Assembly: GCA_035308905.1 (NCBI GenBank)
Contig: DATGFS010000015.1
Span: 1 to 34,896 of the forward strand
DNA length: 34,896 nt
From: a bacterium
GTDB lineage: Bacteria; Sysuimicrobiota; Sysuimicrobiia; Sysuimicrobiales; Segetimicrobiaceae
Direction: 5' to 3'
Shown here: piece after piece, positions 1 to 10,097 of the stretch
Layout of the letters: the number at the start of each line of letters is the position of its first letter
How positions within the stretch are numbered: position 1 is the stretch's first letter
Translations under genes and position numbers: made by a program
Notes under the pieces: model-generated
The model's database searches: none
What the model was told of the DNA's origin: nothing
The model's input: the letters and a program-made list of their open reading frames with translations, nothing else

Positions 1-935
1 AGGCGATCGGCGCCATCGGCATCCTCCGGGACATGCGCGAGCTCGACAAAGCCCGCGCCTACGCGGAGAGCCTGATCAAGAACGCCCCGGACCCCGTGTT
101 CGTCTCCGACCTCGAAGGCAAGATCCTAGAATCCAACGACGCGGTCTCGCAGCTCCTCGGGTTCCGCCGAGACGAAGTGATCGAGCAGTCGCTCTCCCGG
201 TTCATCTCGCCCGAGGAGACCCGCGAGTTCCTCGCCGCGCTCCGCGAGGTCGTCGAGCGCGGCGTGATCCGGAACGTCCGCCTCAACCCGCGGTCCGCGA
301 CCGGCGAGGTCATTGCGACGACGCTCAACGCCTCGGCCCTGCGCGACTCGGACGGCAAGGCGATCGGCGCCATCGGCATCCTCCGGGACATGCGCGAGCT
401 CGACAAAGCCCGCGCCTACGCGGAGAGCCTGATCAAGAACGCCCCGGACCCCGTGTTCGTCTCCGACCTCGAAGGCAAGATCCTGCACACCAACGACGCG
501 GTGTCGGAAGTGCTCGGCTTCCGCCGAGACGAGGTGATCGAGCAGTCGCTCTCCCGGTTCATCTCGCCTCAGGAAACCCGCGAGTTCCTCGCGGCGGTCC
601 GCGAGGTCGTCGAGCGCGGCGTGACCCGGAACGTCCGCCTCAACCCGCGCGCCGCCACCGGCGAGGTCATTCCGACCGGTCTCAACGCATCTGCCCTTCG
701 TGATTCCGACGGTAAGGTGATCGGCGTCATCGGGATCCTCCGCGACATGCGCGCCTACGAGCGCGTCGTCCGTGACCTCGAGAAGTCGAAGCTCGAGCTT
801 CAAGAAAAGATCCTCGAGCTCGAGAAATTCGAAGAGGTCGTCGTCGGTCGCGAGATCAAGATGATCGCGCTCGAAAAAGAGGTGGAGCGGTGGCAGAGCG
901 AAGTGGAGCGGCTGCGGGGCGACACGCAGCAGTAG
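1..935 (+). CDS. PAS-repeat sensor protein without kinase domain (5' partial)
   Basis: The reading frame is open from base 3 and its start lies upstream of the window. It encodes the tail of one PAS unit, two complete PAS units (from 33 and from 390) and a terminal charged coiled coil of about 60 residues (747-932). Each PAS unit shows the usual core: NAPDPVFVSDLEGKIL, then NDAVSxxLGFRRDEVIEQSL, ending in IGxIGILRDM. The coiled coil carries the VVGREIKMIALEKEVE linker often found between PAS arrays and kinases, but no H-box or ATPase domain follows. I infer a soluble sensory subunit that must pass its signal to a separate kinase, most simply the one encoded 32 nt downstream. No membrane segment is visible in this part. 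PAS ligands cannot be predicted. The PAS identification is firm; the partner is inferred from gene order. Confidence 0.85.
   Translation, partial: AIGAIGILRDMRELDKARAYAESLIKNAPDPVFVSDLEGKILESNDAVSQLLGFRRDEVIEQSLSRFISPEETREFLAALREVVERGVIRNVRLNPRSATGEVIATTLNASALRDSDGKAIGAIGILRDMRELDKARAYAESLIKNAPDPVFVSDLEGKILHTNDAVSEVLGFRRDEVIEQSLSRFISPQETREFLAAVREVVERGVTRNVRLNPRAATGEVIPTGLNASALRDSDGKVIGVIGILRDMRAYERVVRDLEKSKLELQEKILELEKFEEVVVGREIKMIALEKEVERWQSEVERLRGDTQQ
33..746 (+). repeat. Tandem in-frame PAS-coding repeat, period 357 bp
   Basis: Two complete 357-bp units (33-389 and 390-746, 119 codons each) lie head to tail. The first 95 nt or so of both are identical; the rest differs by scattered synonymous and a few amino-acid changes. 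Bases 1-32 match the end of unit 1 almost exactly, so at least one more copy lies upstream. The end of unit 2 is more diverged. This is a recent intragenic duplication series, not a transposon: there are no terminal inverted repeats or target duplications. Confidence 0.93.
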
Positions 936-954
936 GGGTGGACGCCCGCCCGGC

Positions 955-960
955 AGGAGG
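955..960 (+). promoter_or_regulatory. Ribosome binding site that fixes the histidine kinase start
   Basis: A perfect AGGAGG lies 7 nt before GTG 968. The more upstream in-frame GTG codons at 890 (inside the PAS gene) and 938 have no comparable site, so 968 is chosen as the kinase start. Confidence 0.7.
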
Positions 961-967
961 CCGCGCA

Positions 968-2223
<1,256 letters not shown>

Positions 2224-2227
<4 letters not shown>

Positions 2228-4386
2228 CGCCGCCCCGCGTCCTCGTCGTCGACGACGATGCCGCGTTGCTCGAGGCGCTGCCCGAGACGATTCGCCTGCG
2301 CATGCCGGGCACCGCCGTGGAAATCTGCGCGTCGGCCGCGCCGGCCCTCGAGCAGATCGCCGCGGTCGATTACGACGCGATCGTGAGCGACATCAAGATG
2401 CCCGGCATGGACGGTCTGACGCTGCTGTCCCGGGTGCGCGGCCTCCGTCCGGACACGCCCGTACTCCTGATCACCGGCCACGGCGAACACGACCTCGCGA
2501 TTCGCTCGCTGCGCGCCGGCGCCTACGACTACGTGCAGAAGCCGATCGACCGCGAGTATTTCATCGCCTCGCTCGGCCGCGCCGTCCAGGTGCGGCAGCT
2601 GCGGCGCCAGATCAGCGATCAGCAGCACGCGCTGTCGCGGCACGCCGGCCGCCTCGAGGAGACCGTCCAGGAGCGCACGACGGAGCTGCGGCAGACGGTC
2701 GAGCAGCTGCGGGCGCTGACGGACGTCGCCGCGGCCATTCACGGCGCCCGCGGCGTCGACGAGGTGTTGAAGTCGGTCGTCGACGCGGCCTGCCGCCTGT
2801 CGGGCGCGAGCCTGGCCACGGCGGGCTTTTACCGCGGCGACGATCAGGCCGCCATGCTGGCCGACCCGGGGCGCTGGGCCACCGCGATCGCGCCGGAGAG
2901 CGTCGGCCTGCGGATCCCCCGGGAGGACGTCGTCGGGATCTTCGCGGCGATCTGCGGCATCGAGCACGGCCCCGTCGACCTGCCGGCCGCGACCTTCGCG
3001 CCGCTCGCGCGGGCCGCGGCGAACGGCGACGGACCCTGGTCGTCGTTCTTTGCGCTCCCCGTCCGCGGACGGCTCGGCCAACCGCTGGGCGCGATGGTGC
3101 TGGCGCGGCCCGCCGGCCGGGTGTTCACCGCCGAAGTGCGCGTGCAGATCGAGGCGGTCGCGCTGCAGGTTGCGGTCGCGCTTGAGAACACGCTGCTCTA
3201 CGAGCGGGCGCGCGGCACGGCCGAGACCCTGCAGCGCAGCCTGCTGCCGGAGCGCCTGCCCGACATTCCCGGGGTCGTCCTCTCGGCCCGGTATTTGCCG
3301 GGGAACCACGAAGCGGTCGGCGGCGACTGGTACGACGTGCTGACGCTGCCGAACGGACACATCGGGCTCGTCATCGGAGACGTGGCGGGGCGGGGCGTGT
3401 GGGCGGCGGCCGTCATGGGGCAGTTGCGCAACGCGCTCCGGGCCTACGCTCTCGAAGGCAACCCGCCGGCCCTCATCGCGGAGCGCCTGACGCGGCTCGT
3501 CGACGACCGGACGATGGCGACGCTCGTCTACCTGATGGTCGATCCGGAGACCCGGGCGATCCGGTACCTGAACCTCGGCCATCTGCCGCCCCTCATCGTG
3601 GGGCCGGAGGGCGTCACGCGCCTCACCGCCGGCGCGCCGCCGCTCGGCGTGCGCGGGATCGCGTACCGGGAGGACACCGCGACGCTCGCTCCGAGCTCGA
3701 CCATCATGGTCTACACGGACGGGCTCCTCGAAGTCCGAGGCCAGAGCATCGACGAGGGGTTCGCGCGCGTGACGGAGGTCCTGCGCCGGTGCGGCGACGC
3801 GCCCGTCGACGATCTCGTCGACCGCGTGCTCGCGTCGGCGCTCGCCGGACGGACGTCCGAGGACGACGTGGCGCTGGTCGCGCTGCGGCTCTCGCCCCTC
3901 AGCCCGGAGCGCCTGGACATCCGGCTGCCGGCGGTGCCGGCGTCGCTGGCGCAGATGCGGCAGACGCTGCGGCGCTGGCTCAAGTCGGCCGACGTGGCCC
4001 CGGAGGAGGCCTACGACGTCATGACGGCGATCAATGAAGCCTGCGCGAACGCGATCGAGCACGCGTACGGCCCAACCGACGGATTGTTCGAATGCGAGGT
4101 GGCGCTGGCCCACGGCATGCTGACCGCCACGGTCCGCGATATCGGCCGGTGGCGCACCGCCCGGGGACAGTACCGAGGCCACGGACTGAAACTGATGGAG
4201 GCCCTTATGGGAGAGGTTCAGGTGGTGCAGGGTTCGACCGGAACGGCGGTACAGATGCGCAAACGAATCGCCCACGCGGCGGGAGGCGCATCTTTGGCCC
4301 TGGGCCCACGGCGTGAACCAAGGATGCCCGCAGGCCCAGAAGCGGCCGGCGGCGCCGCGCCGGACGGCGGACGGGTCCACGTATGA
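2224..4386 (+). CDS. Response regulator-GAF-SpoIIE phosphatase-HATPase fusion (RsbU/RsbW-like)
   Basis: 720 residues with four domains. REC spans about 5-120, with acidic pocket D11/D12, phospho-acceptor D56 in VSDIKMPGMDG and K107. A coiled coil (120-165) leads to a GAF domain (165-325). A PP2C-type SpoIIE phosphatase (338-556) has metal motifs GGDWYD (366-371), GDVAGRG (385-391), YTDG (497-500) and SEDDVAL (545-551). A C-terminal HATPase_c of the anti-sigma kinase type (565-680) has N-box NEACANAIEHAY (604-615). By family knowledge, RsbU/SpoIIE phosphatases remove phosphate from a STAS-domain serine and RsbW/SpoIIAB-like ATPases add it; here both sit on one chain under REC control. The substrate should be the STAS protein encoded next, whose start overlaps this stop by 4 nt. 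The last 35 residues are an unstructured Gly/Ala/Pro tail. No sigma factor gene is in view. Confidence 0.93.
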
Positions 4387-4742
4387 CGACGGCCGTGGAA
4401 GTTCGGATGACGGAAGAGGCCGGCATTCCGGTCGCGGCGCTCGACGGCGAGATCGATCTCGCGAACGCCGCGGAAGTGCGCAGCCAGATCTTCGGGATGG
4501 TCTCCAACACCGCGCCCGGCCTCGTCCTCGACCTGAGCGGGGTCACCTACCTCGACAGCCGCGGCGTGCAGCTCATCCTCGAGCTCGCCGAGCGCCTCAA
4601 GATGCGGCATCTCAAGTTCCGCGTCGCGATGCCGGAGAAGTCCCTGATCCGGCGGATCTTGTTGTTGACCCACGTGGACGCGGTGGTGCCGCTGGACACG
4701 AGCGTCAATCAGGCGCTGACGATGATGCGGGAAAGCGCCTAG
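4383..4742 (+). CDS. STAS-domain anti-sigma factor antagonist (RsbV/SpoIIAA-like)
   Basis: 119 residues, the normal size for a stand-alone STAS antagonist. The signature is VLDLSGVTYLDSRGVQLILE, with S59 directly after Asp58. This matches the serine phosphorylated in SpoIIAA (Ser58) and RsbV (Ser56) by their anti-sigma kinases; the next residue, Ser or Thr in those proteins, is Arg here. The GEIDLANA segment (22-29) is the usual first strand-turn. When unphosphorylated, such proteins bind the anti-sigma kinase and free its sigma factor. It is translationally coupled (ATGA) to the phosphatase/kinase fusion, which is presumably its regulator. It ends 4 nt from the stop of a convergent gene, leaving no room for a terminator. 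Confidence 0.92.
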   Translation: MTTAVEVRMTEEAGIPVAALDGEIDLANAAEVRSQIFGMVSNTAPGLVLDLSGVTYLDSRGVQLILELAERLKMRHLKFRVAMPEKSLIRRILLLTHVDAVVPLDTSVNQALTMMRESA

Positions 4743-4746
4743 CGTC

Positions 4747-7008
4747 TCAGCGCGGCGCGCCGGGAGCCACGGCGACGGCGTCGCCGCCGGCGGCTTTCAC
4801 CTCGTACATCGACCGGTCCGCCGCGCGCAGCACGGCTTCGATCGTCCGCCCGTCCTCAGGAAAGCTCGCGACGCCGAGGCTCACGGTCACGAGCACCCCG
4901 GCGCCGTCGGCGCCGCGCGGAGGCAGTCCGGCGTCCGCCGCGACCCCGATCCCGCGGCGGATCCGCTCCGCCATCTCCGCCGCCTCCGCCTTCGTGGTCT
5001 GCGGCAGCAGCACCACAAACTCGTCGCCGCCGTAGCGCGCGACGACATCGATGTGCACGCGGTGCTCCTGGAGGAGCACGCGCGCGACCTGCCGCAGCGC
5101 GTCGTCCCCGCGCAGGTGCCCGTGCGTGTCGTTGTACAGCTTGAACCGGTCGACCTCCACCATGATCACCGAGAGCGGGGCCCCGTACCGGATCGCCCGC
5201 GCCAGCTCGCGCTCGAACGTGGCCCACAGCATCCGCCGGTTCGGCAGGCCCGTAAGCACGTCGGTGGTCGCGAGCGTGCGGGCCTCCTCGTAGTTGCGCG
5301 CGTTTTCGATGGCGAGCGCGGCGTAGCCGGCGAGGGTCGTCAAGAGCTCGAGATCCGCCGAGGTCAGGACCGGCTCGACGCTCTCGATCATGATCACCCC
5401 GGCCACCGCGCCGCGGCTCGTGATCGGCGCGGCCGCGAGCTGCGTGACCATGGGGTGCGAGGGGATGTAGTCCGGATCGCGGCGGACGTCCAGCACGAGC
5501 GCCGGCTGCCCGGTGCGCGCGACCCGGCCCACGATGCCTCGGCTGGCCGGAATCCGCTCGGGCGCGCCGGCATACCCGCGGTCCGCGGCCAGGTGCAGCG
5601 AGTCCGCCTCGAGGAGCCGCAGCGAGACGCGGGGATAGCCGAGCGAGGAGTGCAGCTCGTCGACGAGCCCGCCGAAGACCTCGTCCGCCGCCAACGACGT
5701 CGCGACCCGCATGAAGGCCCGGTTCAGGAGCGTGAGCTGGTGCGCGCGCCGCTGCGAGTCGCGCAGCAGCTCGGCGTTCCGAGTCTGCAGCTGCTCGGCC
5801 CGGGCGAGGTTCTGTTGCGATTCCCGGTACAGCCGCAGGTAGTTGACGACGAGCGCGGCCTCGGCCGCCAGCATCGCGACCGTACGCTCCTGCGCCGGGA
5901 TGAAATAGTCGGCGATCGGGTGCACCATGCCGAGCACGCCGACGAGATCGGGGCCGGCGGTCAGCGGTGCCAGCATGACGCTGCGCAGCGGTTCACCCGA
6001 CACGGCGGGCGCCTCGGGCACGCTGCGGGTGTAGTCGGCGATTCGTGTGAGCCGCACCGACGCGTCGGGGCGCGGGCCCCACATCTCGCGCGTCACGGTG
6101 TCCGCGAGACGCTGGGCGGCCGCGCGATCGATTCCTCTCGACGCCGCGACCTCGAATTGCCCGTCCTCGTTCCGCAGCGCGACCCACAATCCCGCCGGGG
6201 TGGCGAGGCGATCCAGCAGACCGGCCAGCCGCTTCAGGAGCTGATCCAGGTCGGCCGCCTGCACGAGGTCGGTCACGGCCGAATAGAGATGGAAGAGCTG
6301 CCGGTTGGTTTGGCGATGCGCGTCGTAGATGAGGAAGACCACCCCCGCCACGACCGGCAGGAGCAGCACGTATTCGAAGTTCGGCGGCGCCGTCGGCACG
6401 CCGAGGGCGATCAAGACGAGCAGGAGGCCGAAGCATCCGAGGGCGGCCGTCGCGGCGAAGCGAATCGAGGCGTTCCCGACCAGGACGGTCCACACCGGCA
6501 GCGCGCGCCGCGTCGCCGAGTAGAGACTCACCAGGACGTGGGTCGCGACCGCGTAAACCGCGACGCACGCGAGCGCCGCCGGGACCACGCGCGCCGGAGC
6601 GAGCGCCGGGTGCGCCGTGTCGACCCAGAGCCGTCCGGACGCGACAAGCGACCAGGCGCGCCCGGCCAGCACGAGCGCGACCGCGCGCTGGCTCGCGTTG
6701 AAGAGGAGCGTCGCAGGCGGCCGCCGGTGCCGGAGAGGAATGGCGATTTGGCCGAGCGCCCCGCACAACGCGGCGTAGCCGGGACCGATCAAGAGAATGG
6801 CCGGCAGCGTCGCGACGGAGCCGAACGACACCGATCCCGCGTACGGCAGGGTGAGGTTGCCGGATTCCGCGGCAAAGCAGAGTAGTGCGATTGCGCCGAG
6901 CAGCAGGGGAGGGGGAACGGGCTCCGCGCGCACCGCCGCGGCGGTAAGCAATACGCCGCCGGCGAGCGCTCCCCAGCGGGTCGCGTGGTACACGAGCATT
7001 CGGTTCAT
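4747..7008 (-). CDS. Membrane diguanylate cyclase, 7TM-like N-terminus + GAF + GAF + GGDEF
   Basis: 753 residues. Roughly residues 8-228 are strongly hydrophobic with six to eight membrane spans. Two GAF domains follow (about 245-392 and 425-572), joined by a coiled-coil stretch, then a GGDEF domain (578-745) with TDVLTGLPNRR, FKLYNDTHGHLRGDD and an intact GGDEF at 660-664. The intact motif predicts synthesis of cyclic di-GMP from two GTP at the inner membrane face. The product-inhibition site (RxxD before GGDEF) is broken: D654 is present but the Arg is one residue out of place (R650). There is no EAL or HD-GYP domain. It is convergent with the partner-switch operon, so co-regulation is not implied. 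The ligands of the GAF domains are unknown. Confidence 0.92.
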   Translation of the reverse strand: MNRMLVYHATRWGALAGGVLLTAAAVRAEPVPPPLLLGAIALLCFAAESGNLTLPYAGSVSFGSVATLPAILLIGPGYAALCGALGQIAIPLRHRRPPATLLFNASQRAVALVLAGRAWSLVASGRLWVDTAHPALAPARVVPAALACVAVYAVATHVLVSLYSATRRALPVWTVLVGNASIRFAATAALGCFGLLLVLIALGVPTAPPNFEYVLLLPVVAGVVFLIYDAHRQTNRQLFHLYSAVTDLVQAADLDQLLKRLAGLLDRLATPAGLWVALRNEDGQFEVAASRGIDRAAAQRLADTVTREMWGPRPDASVRLTRIADYTRSVPEAPAVSGEPLRSVMLAPLTAGPDLVGVLGMVHPIADYFIPAQERTVAMLAAEAALVVNYLRLYRESQQNLARAEQLQTRNAELLRDSQRRAHQLTLLNRAFMRVATSLAADEVFGGLVDELHSSLGYPRVSLRLLEADSLHLAADRGYAGAPERIPASRGIVGRVARTGQPALVLDVRRDPDYIPSHPMVTQLAAAPITSRGAVAGVIMIESVEPVLTSADLELLTTLAGYAALAIENARNYEEARTLATTDVLTGLPNRRMLWATFERELARAIRYGAPLSVIMVEVDRFKLYNDTHGHLRGDDALRQVARVLLQEHRVHIDVVARYGGDEFVVLLPQTTKAEAAEMAERIRRGIGVAADAGLPPRGADGAGVLVTVSLGVASFPEDGRTIEAVLRAADRSMYEVKAAGGDAVAVAPGAPR

Positions 7009-7096
7009 CGAGCGTTCATGCCGGCGTCCGGCTCACGGCGTGCACCACGTCCCTCCGCTTGCGGCCCCAAGCCTATGTTAAGGCGAGATTCTTGCA

Positions 7097-8008
7097 TCAT
7101 ACTGCCCCAGAATCTCCTCCATCAGACCCAGGAGCCGTGAATCCAATAGTATCGACCGGCTGCCGCAGCCGCCAATAGAAGGTCGTGATGCCGGCGAGCA
7201 CGGTGACGATGCCGGCAAGCCGCGGCCACGTCATCGTGTCGGCCAGCAGGGCAACGCTGAGGATCACCGTGACGACCGGCTCGAGCATGCCCAGCATCGC
7301 CGTGCGGGTCGCGGCGAGCGTCCGCAGCGCGATCAGCACGAGAAACGACGCGATCGACGCGGTGCACGCCGATGCGACGATCGCCGCCAGCGCCGGCGGC
7401 GCGAGCGGCGCCAGCGACGCGTGCGTCGCGGCCACGGCGATCCAGTACACTGCCGCGGAGCTCAATTGGATCACGGCGAGCATCATGACCGGCGGCACGT
7501 CGCGCACGACGCGCCGCTGGATGACGAGATAGGACGCCGAGGCGAGCGTCGCCGCGCCGAGGACGACAAAACCGAAGGTGTGCCCGGCGTGCGGGGTCGC
7601 GCCCCCGACGAGGACCGCCCCGGCGACGATCGCACCCAAGATGAGGAGATCCCCCCGGGCAAGTTGCTCGCCGAGCGCGAGCCGCTCCATCCAGGCGACG
7701 TGGACCGGCGAGGTGTTGACGATCACCGACGCGGTCGACGCCGGCAGCAGGGACAAGGCGTAGAAGTACGAGTACACCTGCGCCGGGACAAAGGTCGCGC
7801 CCAAGATCACGAGCGCGCCGAGCATGCGGCGTTCCACGGCCGCCACTTGGCGGAACGCCAGCGCCGCGGTCCAGAACAGCGCCGCCGCGATGCTGACACG
7901 CCACGTCATGAGGACAAGCGGCGTCACGCCGTAGCTGTAGGCGATCTTCGCCAGGATCGGCGAGACCCCGTAGAGGGACGCGGAGATCAGGATGAGGATC
8001 GCGGCCAT
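7097..8008 (-). CDS. EamA/DMT-superfamily membrane transporter
   Basis: 303 residues, almost entirely hydrophobic, with about ten membrane spans arranged as two EamA repeats (roughly 1-135 and 145-285). Family hallmarks are the N-terminal LYGVSPILAKIAYSYGVTP segment, the LPASTASVIVNTSPVHV segment after the fourth span, and a repeat-2 LEPVVTVILSVALL helix near the end. EamA proteins export metabolites such as amino acids, nucleosides or nucleotide sugars, but the substrate cannot be read from sequence. Start ATG 8008 has no strong ribosome binding site. It lies 88 nt upstream of the cyclase gene on the same strand and diverges from the small membrane protein at 8145. Confidence 0.9.
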   Translation of the reverse strand: MAAILILISASLYGVSPILAKIAYSYGVTPLVLMTWRVSIAAALFWTAALAFRQVAAVERRMLGALVILGATFVPAQVYSYFYALSLLPASTASVIVNTSPVHVAWMERLALGEQLARGDLLILGAIVAGAVLVGGATPHAGHTFGFVVLGAATLASASYLVIQRRVVRDVPPVMMLAVIQLSSAAVYWIAVAATHASLAPLAPPALAAIVASACTASIASFLVLIALRTLAATRTAMLGMLEPVVTVILSVALLADTMTWPRLAGIVTVLAGITTFYWRLRQPVDTIGFTAPGSDGGDSGAV

Positions 8009-8144
8009 AGGCTTCGCGGTACTTTAGAATACGGTATGAGCGCGTCGAGCGCCTCGTCGACCCGGCCCGCACCGGCTCGATCGGCGAACATCCGGGGACG
8101 CGCGGCGATTGCGCGACGGCCGAGAACCACGGGGGGCTTCACCA

Positions 8145-8369
8145 ATGGGTCCACTCGGTTTCCCGATGAGCGTTCCGCATCTGAACCCGGTCCTGCTGAC
8201 TGCGTTGATCGTATGGTCGCTGATTTGGAAGGGCTTCGCGCTGTGGAGAGCCGCCCGGGCGGGTCAGGCGGCATGGTTTATCGTGCTGCTCTTCGCAAAT
8301 ACCGCCGGGCTCCTGGAAATCGTCTACCTGCTGTTCTTCGCGCCTCGTCCACATCCATCCACCGGGTGA
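8145..8369 (+). CDS. Small DUF5652-like two-span membrane protein
   Basis: About 74 residues with two hydrophobic helices. The first contains ALIVWSLIWKGFALWRAARAG and the second WFIVLLFANTAGLLEIVYLLFF. The W-K-G-x-A-L-W-x-A-A-R and N-T-x-G-x-L-E-I-x-Y pattern is what I recall for the DUF5652 family, whose function is unknown. ATG 8145 is preferred because a G-rich tract (8131-8136) lies 8 nt upstream; the in-frame ATG at 8166 has no such site, and the more upstream TTG at 8109 is unlikely. It ends 21 nt before the stop of the convergent gene at 8391. Confidence 0.7.
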   Translation: MGPLGFPMSVPHLNPVLLTALIVWSLIWKGFALWRAARAGQAAWFIVLLFANTAGLLEIVYLLFFAPRPHPSTG

Positions 8370-8390
8370 GGGGAGATCCTGGCGTGCGGC

Positions 8391-8849
8391 TTACGCGCGA
8401 CGGGGGCTCGGATCGTCGAGTCGCTCCGCGCGCTCTCGCGGGTCGCACCCCGCGGTGACGATCACGGGGCGGAGGTACACGTCGTTCGTAACCACACGGG
8501 GTCCGCACGTGCGCGAGATCCGCTCCAGAATCGCGACGGCCAGCTCAGGCCACGGCTTATGAAAGCTGAACGGATGCGGCGCGTTCGGATCCTGGACGCC
8601 CTTGACCCAGATCGTCGCGCTCATGCCTTCGTAGCCGCGTGCCGCATCGACGACCTCCGCGTCCCAGTCCTGTCCCTGTCTGCCCCGATAGCGGACAACA
8701 TATCCGGGGAGCGATTCAAGGATCGTTCGGAGTTCGTTGGGGGACGGCCAACGGCTTTGCCGGTAGTCTGGAGGTACGTCCACGCCCTCCGCTTTGAGCC
8801 AATCCAGCACCGGGGCATCGAACACGAACGACACAACGATGATCCCCAT
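8391..8849 (-). CDS. Hypothetical protein, not recognised
   Basis: 152 residues from ATG 8849, starting MGIIVVSFVFDAPVLDWLKAE. I recognise no family. The protein is soluble, with no signal peptide or membrane helix. It has a tryptophan- and proline-rich middle (SRWPSPNELRTILESLPGYVV) and a later part with HPFSFHKPWPELAVAILERIS and TNDVYLRPVIVTAG. The pattern of short predicted strands and helices looks like a compact single domain of a real gene. The frame stays open upstream to 9485, but those residues are antisense to the binding-protein gene and read as shadow, so the start at 8849 is preferred. Codon use is less GC-biased than in the signalling operon. Confidence 0.55.
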   Translation of the reverse strand: MGIIVVSFVFDAPVLDWLKAEGVDVPPDYRQSRWPSPNELRTILESLPGYVVRYRGRQGQDWDAEVVDAARGYEGMSATIWVKGVQDPNAPHPFSFHKPWPELAVAILERISRTCGPRVVTNDVYLRPVIVTAGCDPRERAERLDDPSPRRA

Positions 8850-9039
8850 TAGACACCCCGAATTGATGCCCGGCGCGCCGGCGCCCGCGCTGATCCTCTT
8901 GGTGAGGATAGCGGCGCTCTCCGCCAAAGTCCATTCCACCGCCAACCACCGGTAGGGGGAGCGCGCGATAGGAGATCCCGACGAAACAAAGAGTAGTGAA
9001 ACGGTTGGCACAGCGGAAGATACGCGAGCGGGGTGCCGG

Positions 9040-10086
9040 ATGCGTACAGGAGGACGCCGTTTCATCCAGGTAGTGCTGCTCTCGGTACTGTTGGCGGCGG
9101 GCACGGCGGCCGCGACCCCAATCACGACATTGGTGGTCACGGTTCTTGGCTCGTCGGCCCTCGATGCGCCGATGGTCGTGGGCATTGCTCGAGGCATCTT
9201 CGAAAAGTATGGTCTAAAGATCCAGGTGAGTACCGCAGCGAGCGGTTTCCAGGCCCTGCGGCAGGTTGCTGATGGCTCCGCCCAGATTGCCGGGGCAGCT
9301 GGGACTGCGATTGCGCAAACGATAGGCCAGGGCGTACGCTTAAAGGCCGTTGTTGTATCCAACGGGGATGCCACAGGGAAGGTGCCAACCGACTCATACG
9401 TCGCCGTCGTCGCCCGCGGGGCGAGTGGCATCCGTGAGGGCCACCTGGAAGACCTGCGCGGGAAGAAGGTCGGCGTCCGCCGCACAAGCGACTTTCACCA
9501 GTATTTGTTCTTCGCGCTTGCCGCCAAGGGCCTTGATCCTGTCAGTGTCGTCACACTCGTGGATACTGCCGACCTGTTCGGCGCGCTCCGGAGCGGAACG
9601 GTGGACGCCATAGTGTCCCCGGAACCGGGTGCCTCACGGATCCTTCGGGCGACGGACGGCGCGTTTGTCGTTCAACGGGGAGGGGGTTATATACAGTTCC
9701 TGGAGCTACGAGTGGTACGTGCCGAATACCTCGCGACGCATCCGGGGACGATGAAGCGTTACACCACGGCTTTCGCGGAAGCCGCCCAATTTGTCCGGAC
9801 CCATCCCGACGAGACGACGGACATCATGGTCAGGCAGCAGCTCAAGGGCGTCCCACGGGAGCTCGCGCGGGCTGCCGTCGGATTGCTACACCCGGACGTG
9901 CGCATCTCCAAGGTCACGGCTGCGGCGGCCCAGGCGGGCTCCGACTTTGCCGTCAAGATCGGTGCATTGAGGCAGGCGCCCGCGTTCCAGGAGATGTTCG
10001 ACCTCAGAATCCTCCGCGAGGTCGAACGCGAGCATCCAGAGTTTTTCAATGATTTGCCGCCGATCCCGAACGCCTTGAAGCTATAG
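9040..10086 (+). CDS. ABC transporter substrate-binding protein, NMT1/TauA type, orphan
   Basis: 348 residues with a Sec signal peptide (RRF, then a hydrophobic stretch ending near TAAA, about residue 25). The mature part follows the NMT1/THI5-TauA fold: a first strand then PMVVGIARGIFEKYGLKIQV, a middle EDLRGKKVGVRRTSDFHQYL hinge, and an FGALRSGTVDAIVSPEPGA motif. Such proteins bind small organic ligands (sulfonates, nitrate-like compounds, pyrimidine precursors, aromatic acids) for an ABC importer. No permease or ATPase gene lies beside it; the nearest complete importer is at 26.4-29.1 kb with its own binding protein. Third codon positions are clearly less GC-rich than in most of the window, which may mean separate ancestry. 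The class is firm; the ligand is unknown. Confidence 0.85.
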   Translation: MRTGGRRFIQVVLLSVLLAAGTAAATPITTLVVTVLGSSALDAPMVVGIARGIFEKYGLKIQVSTAASGFQALRQVADGSAQIAGAAGTAIAQTIGQGVRLKAVVVSNGDATGKVPTDSYVAVVARGASGIREGHLEDLRGKKVGVRRTSDFHQYLFFALAAKGLDPVSVVTLVDTADLFGALRSGTVDAIVSPEPGASRILRATDGAFVVQRGGGYIQFLELRVVRAEYLATHPGTMKRYTTAFAEAAQFVRTHPDETTDIMVRQQLKGVPRELARAAVGLLHPDVRISKVTAAAAQAGSDFAVKIGALRQAPAFQEMFDLRILREVEREHPEFFNDLPPIPNALKL

Positions 10087-10097
10087 GCGTCCCTCGG

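Noticed and set aside
1-746. CRISPR-like or transposon-derived repeat
   Set aside because: The 357-bp repeat is an exact multiple of three, stays in frame, and encodes PAS domains. There are no spacers, inverted ends or transposase.
890-967. Longer N-terminus for the histidine kinase from GTG 890 or 938
   Set aside because: 890 lies within the PAS gene and neither codon has a ribosome binding site, while AGGAGG sits 7 nt before GTG 968.
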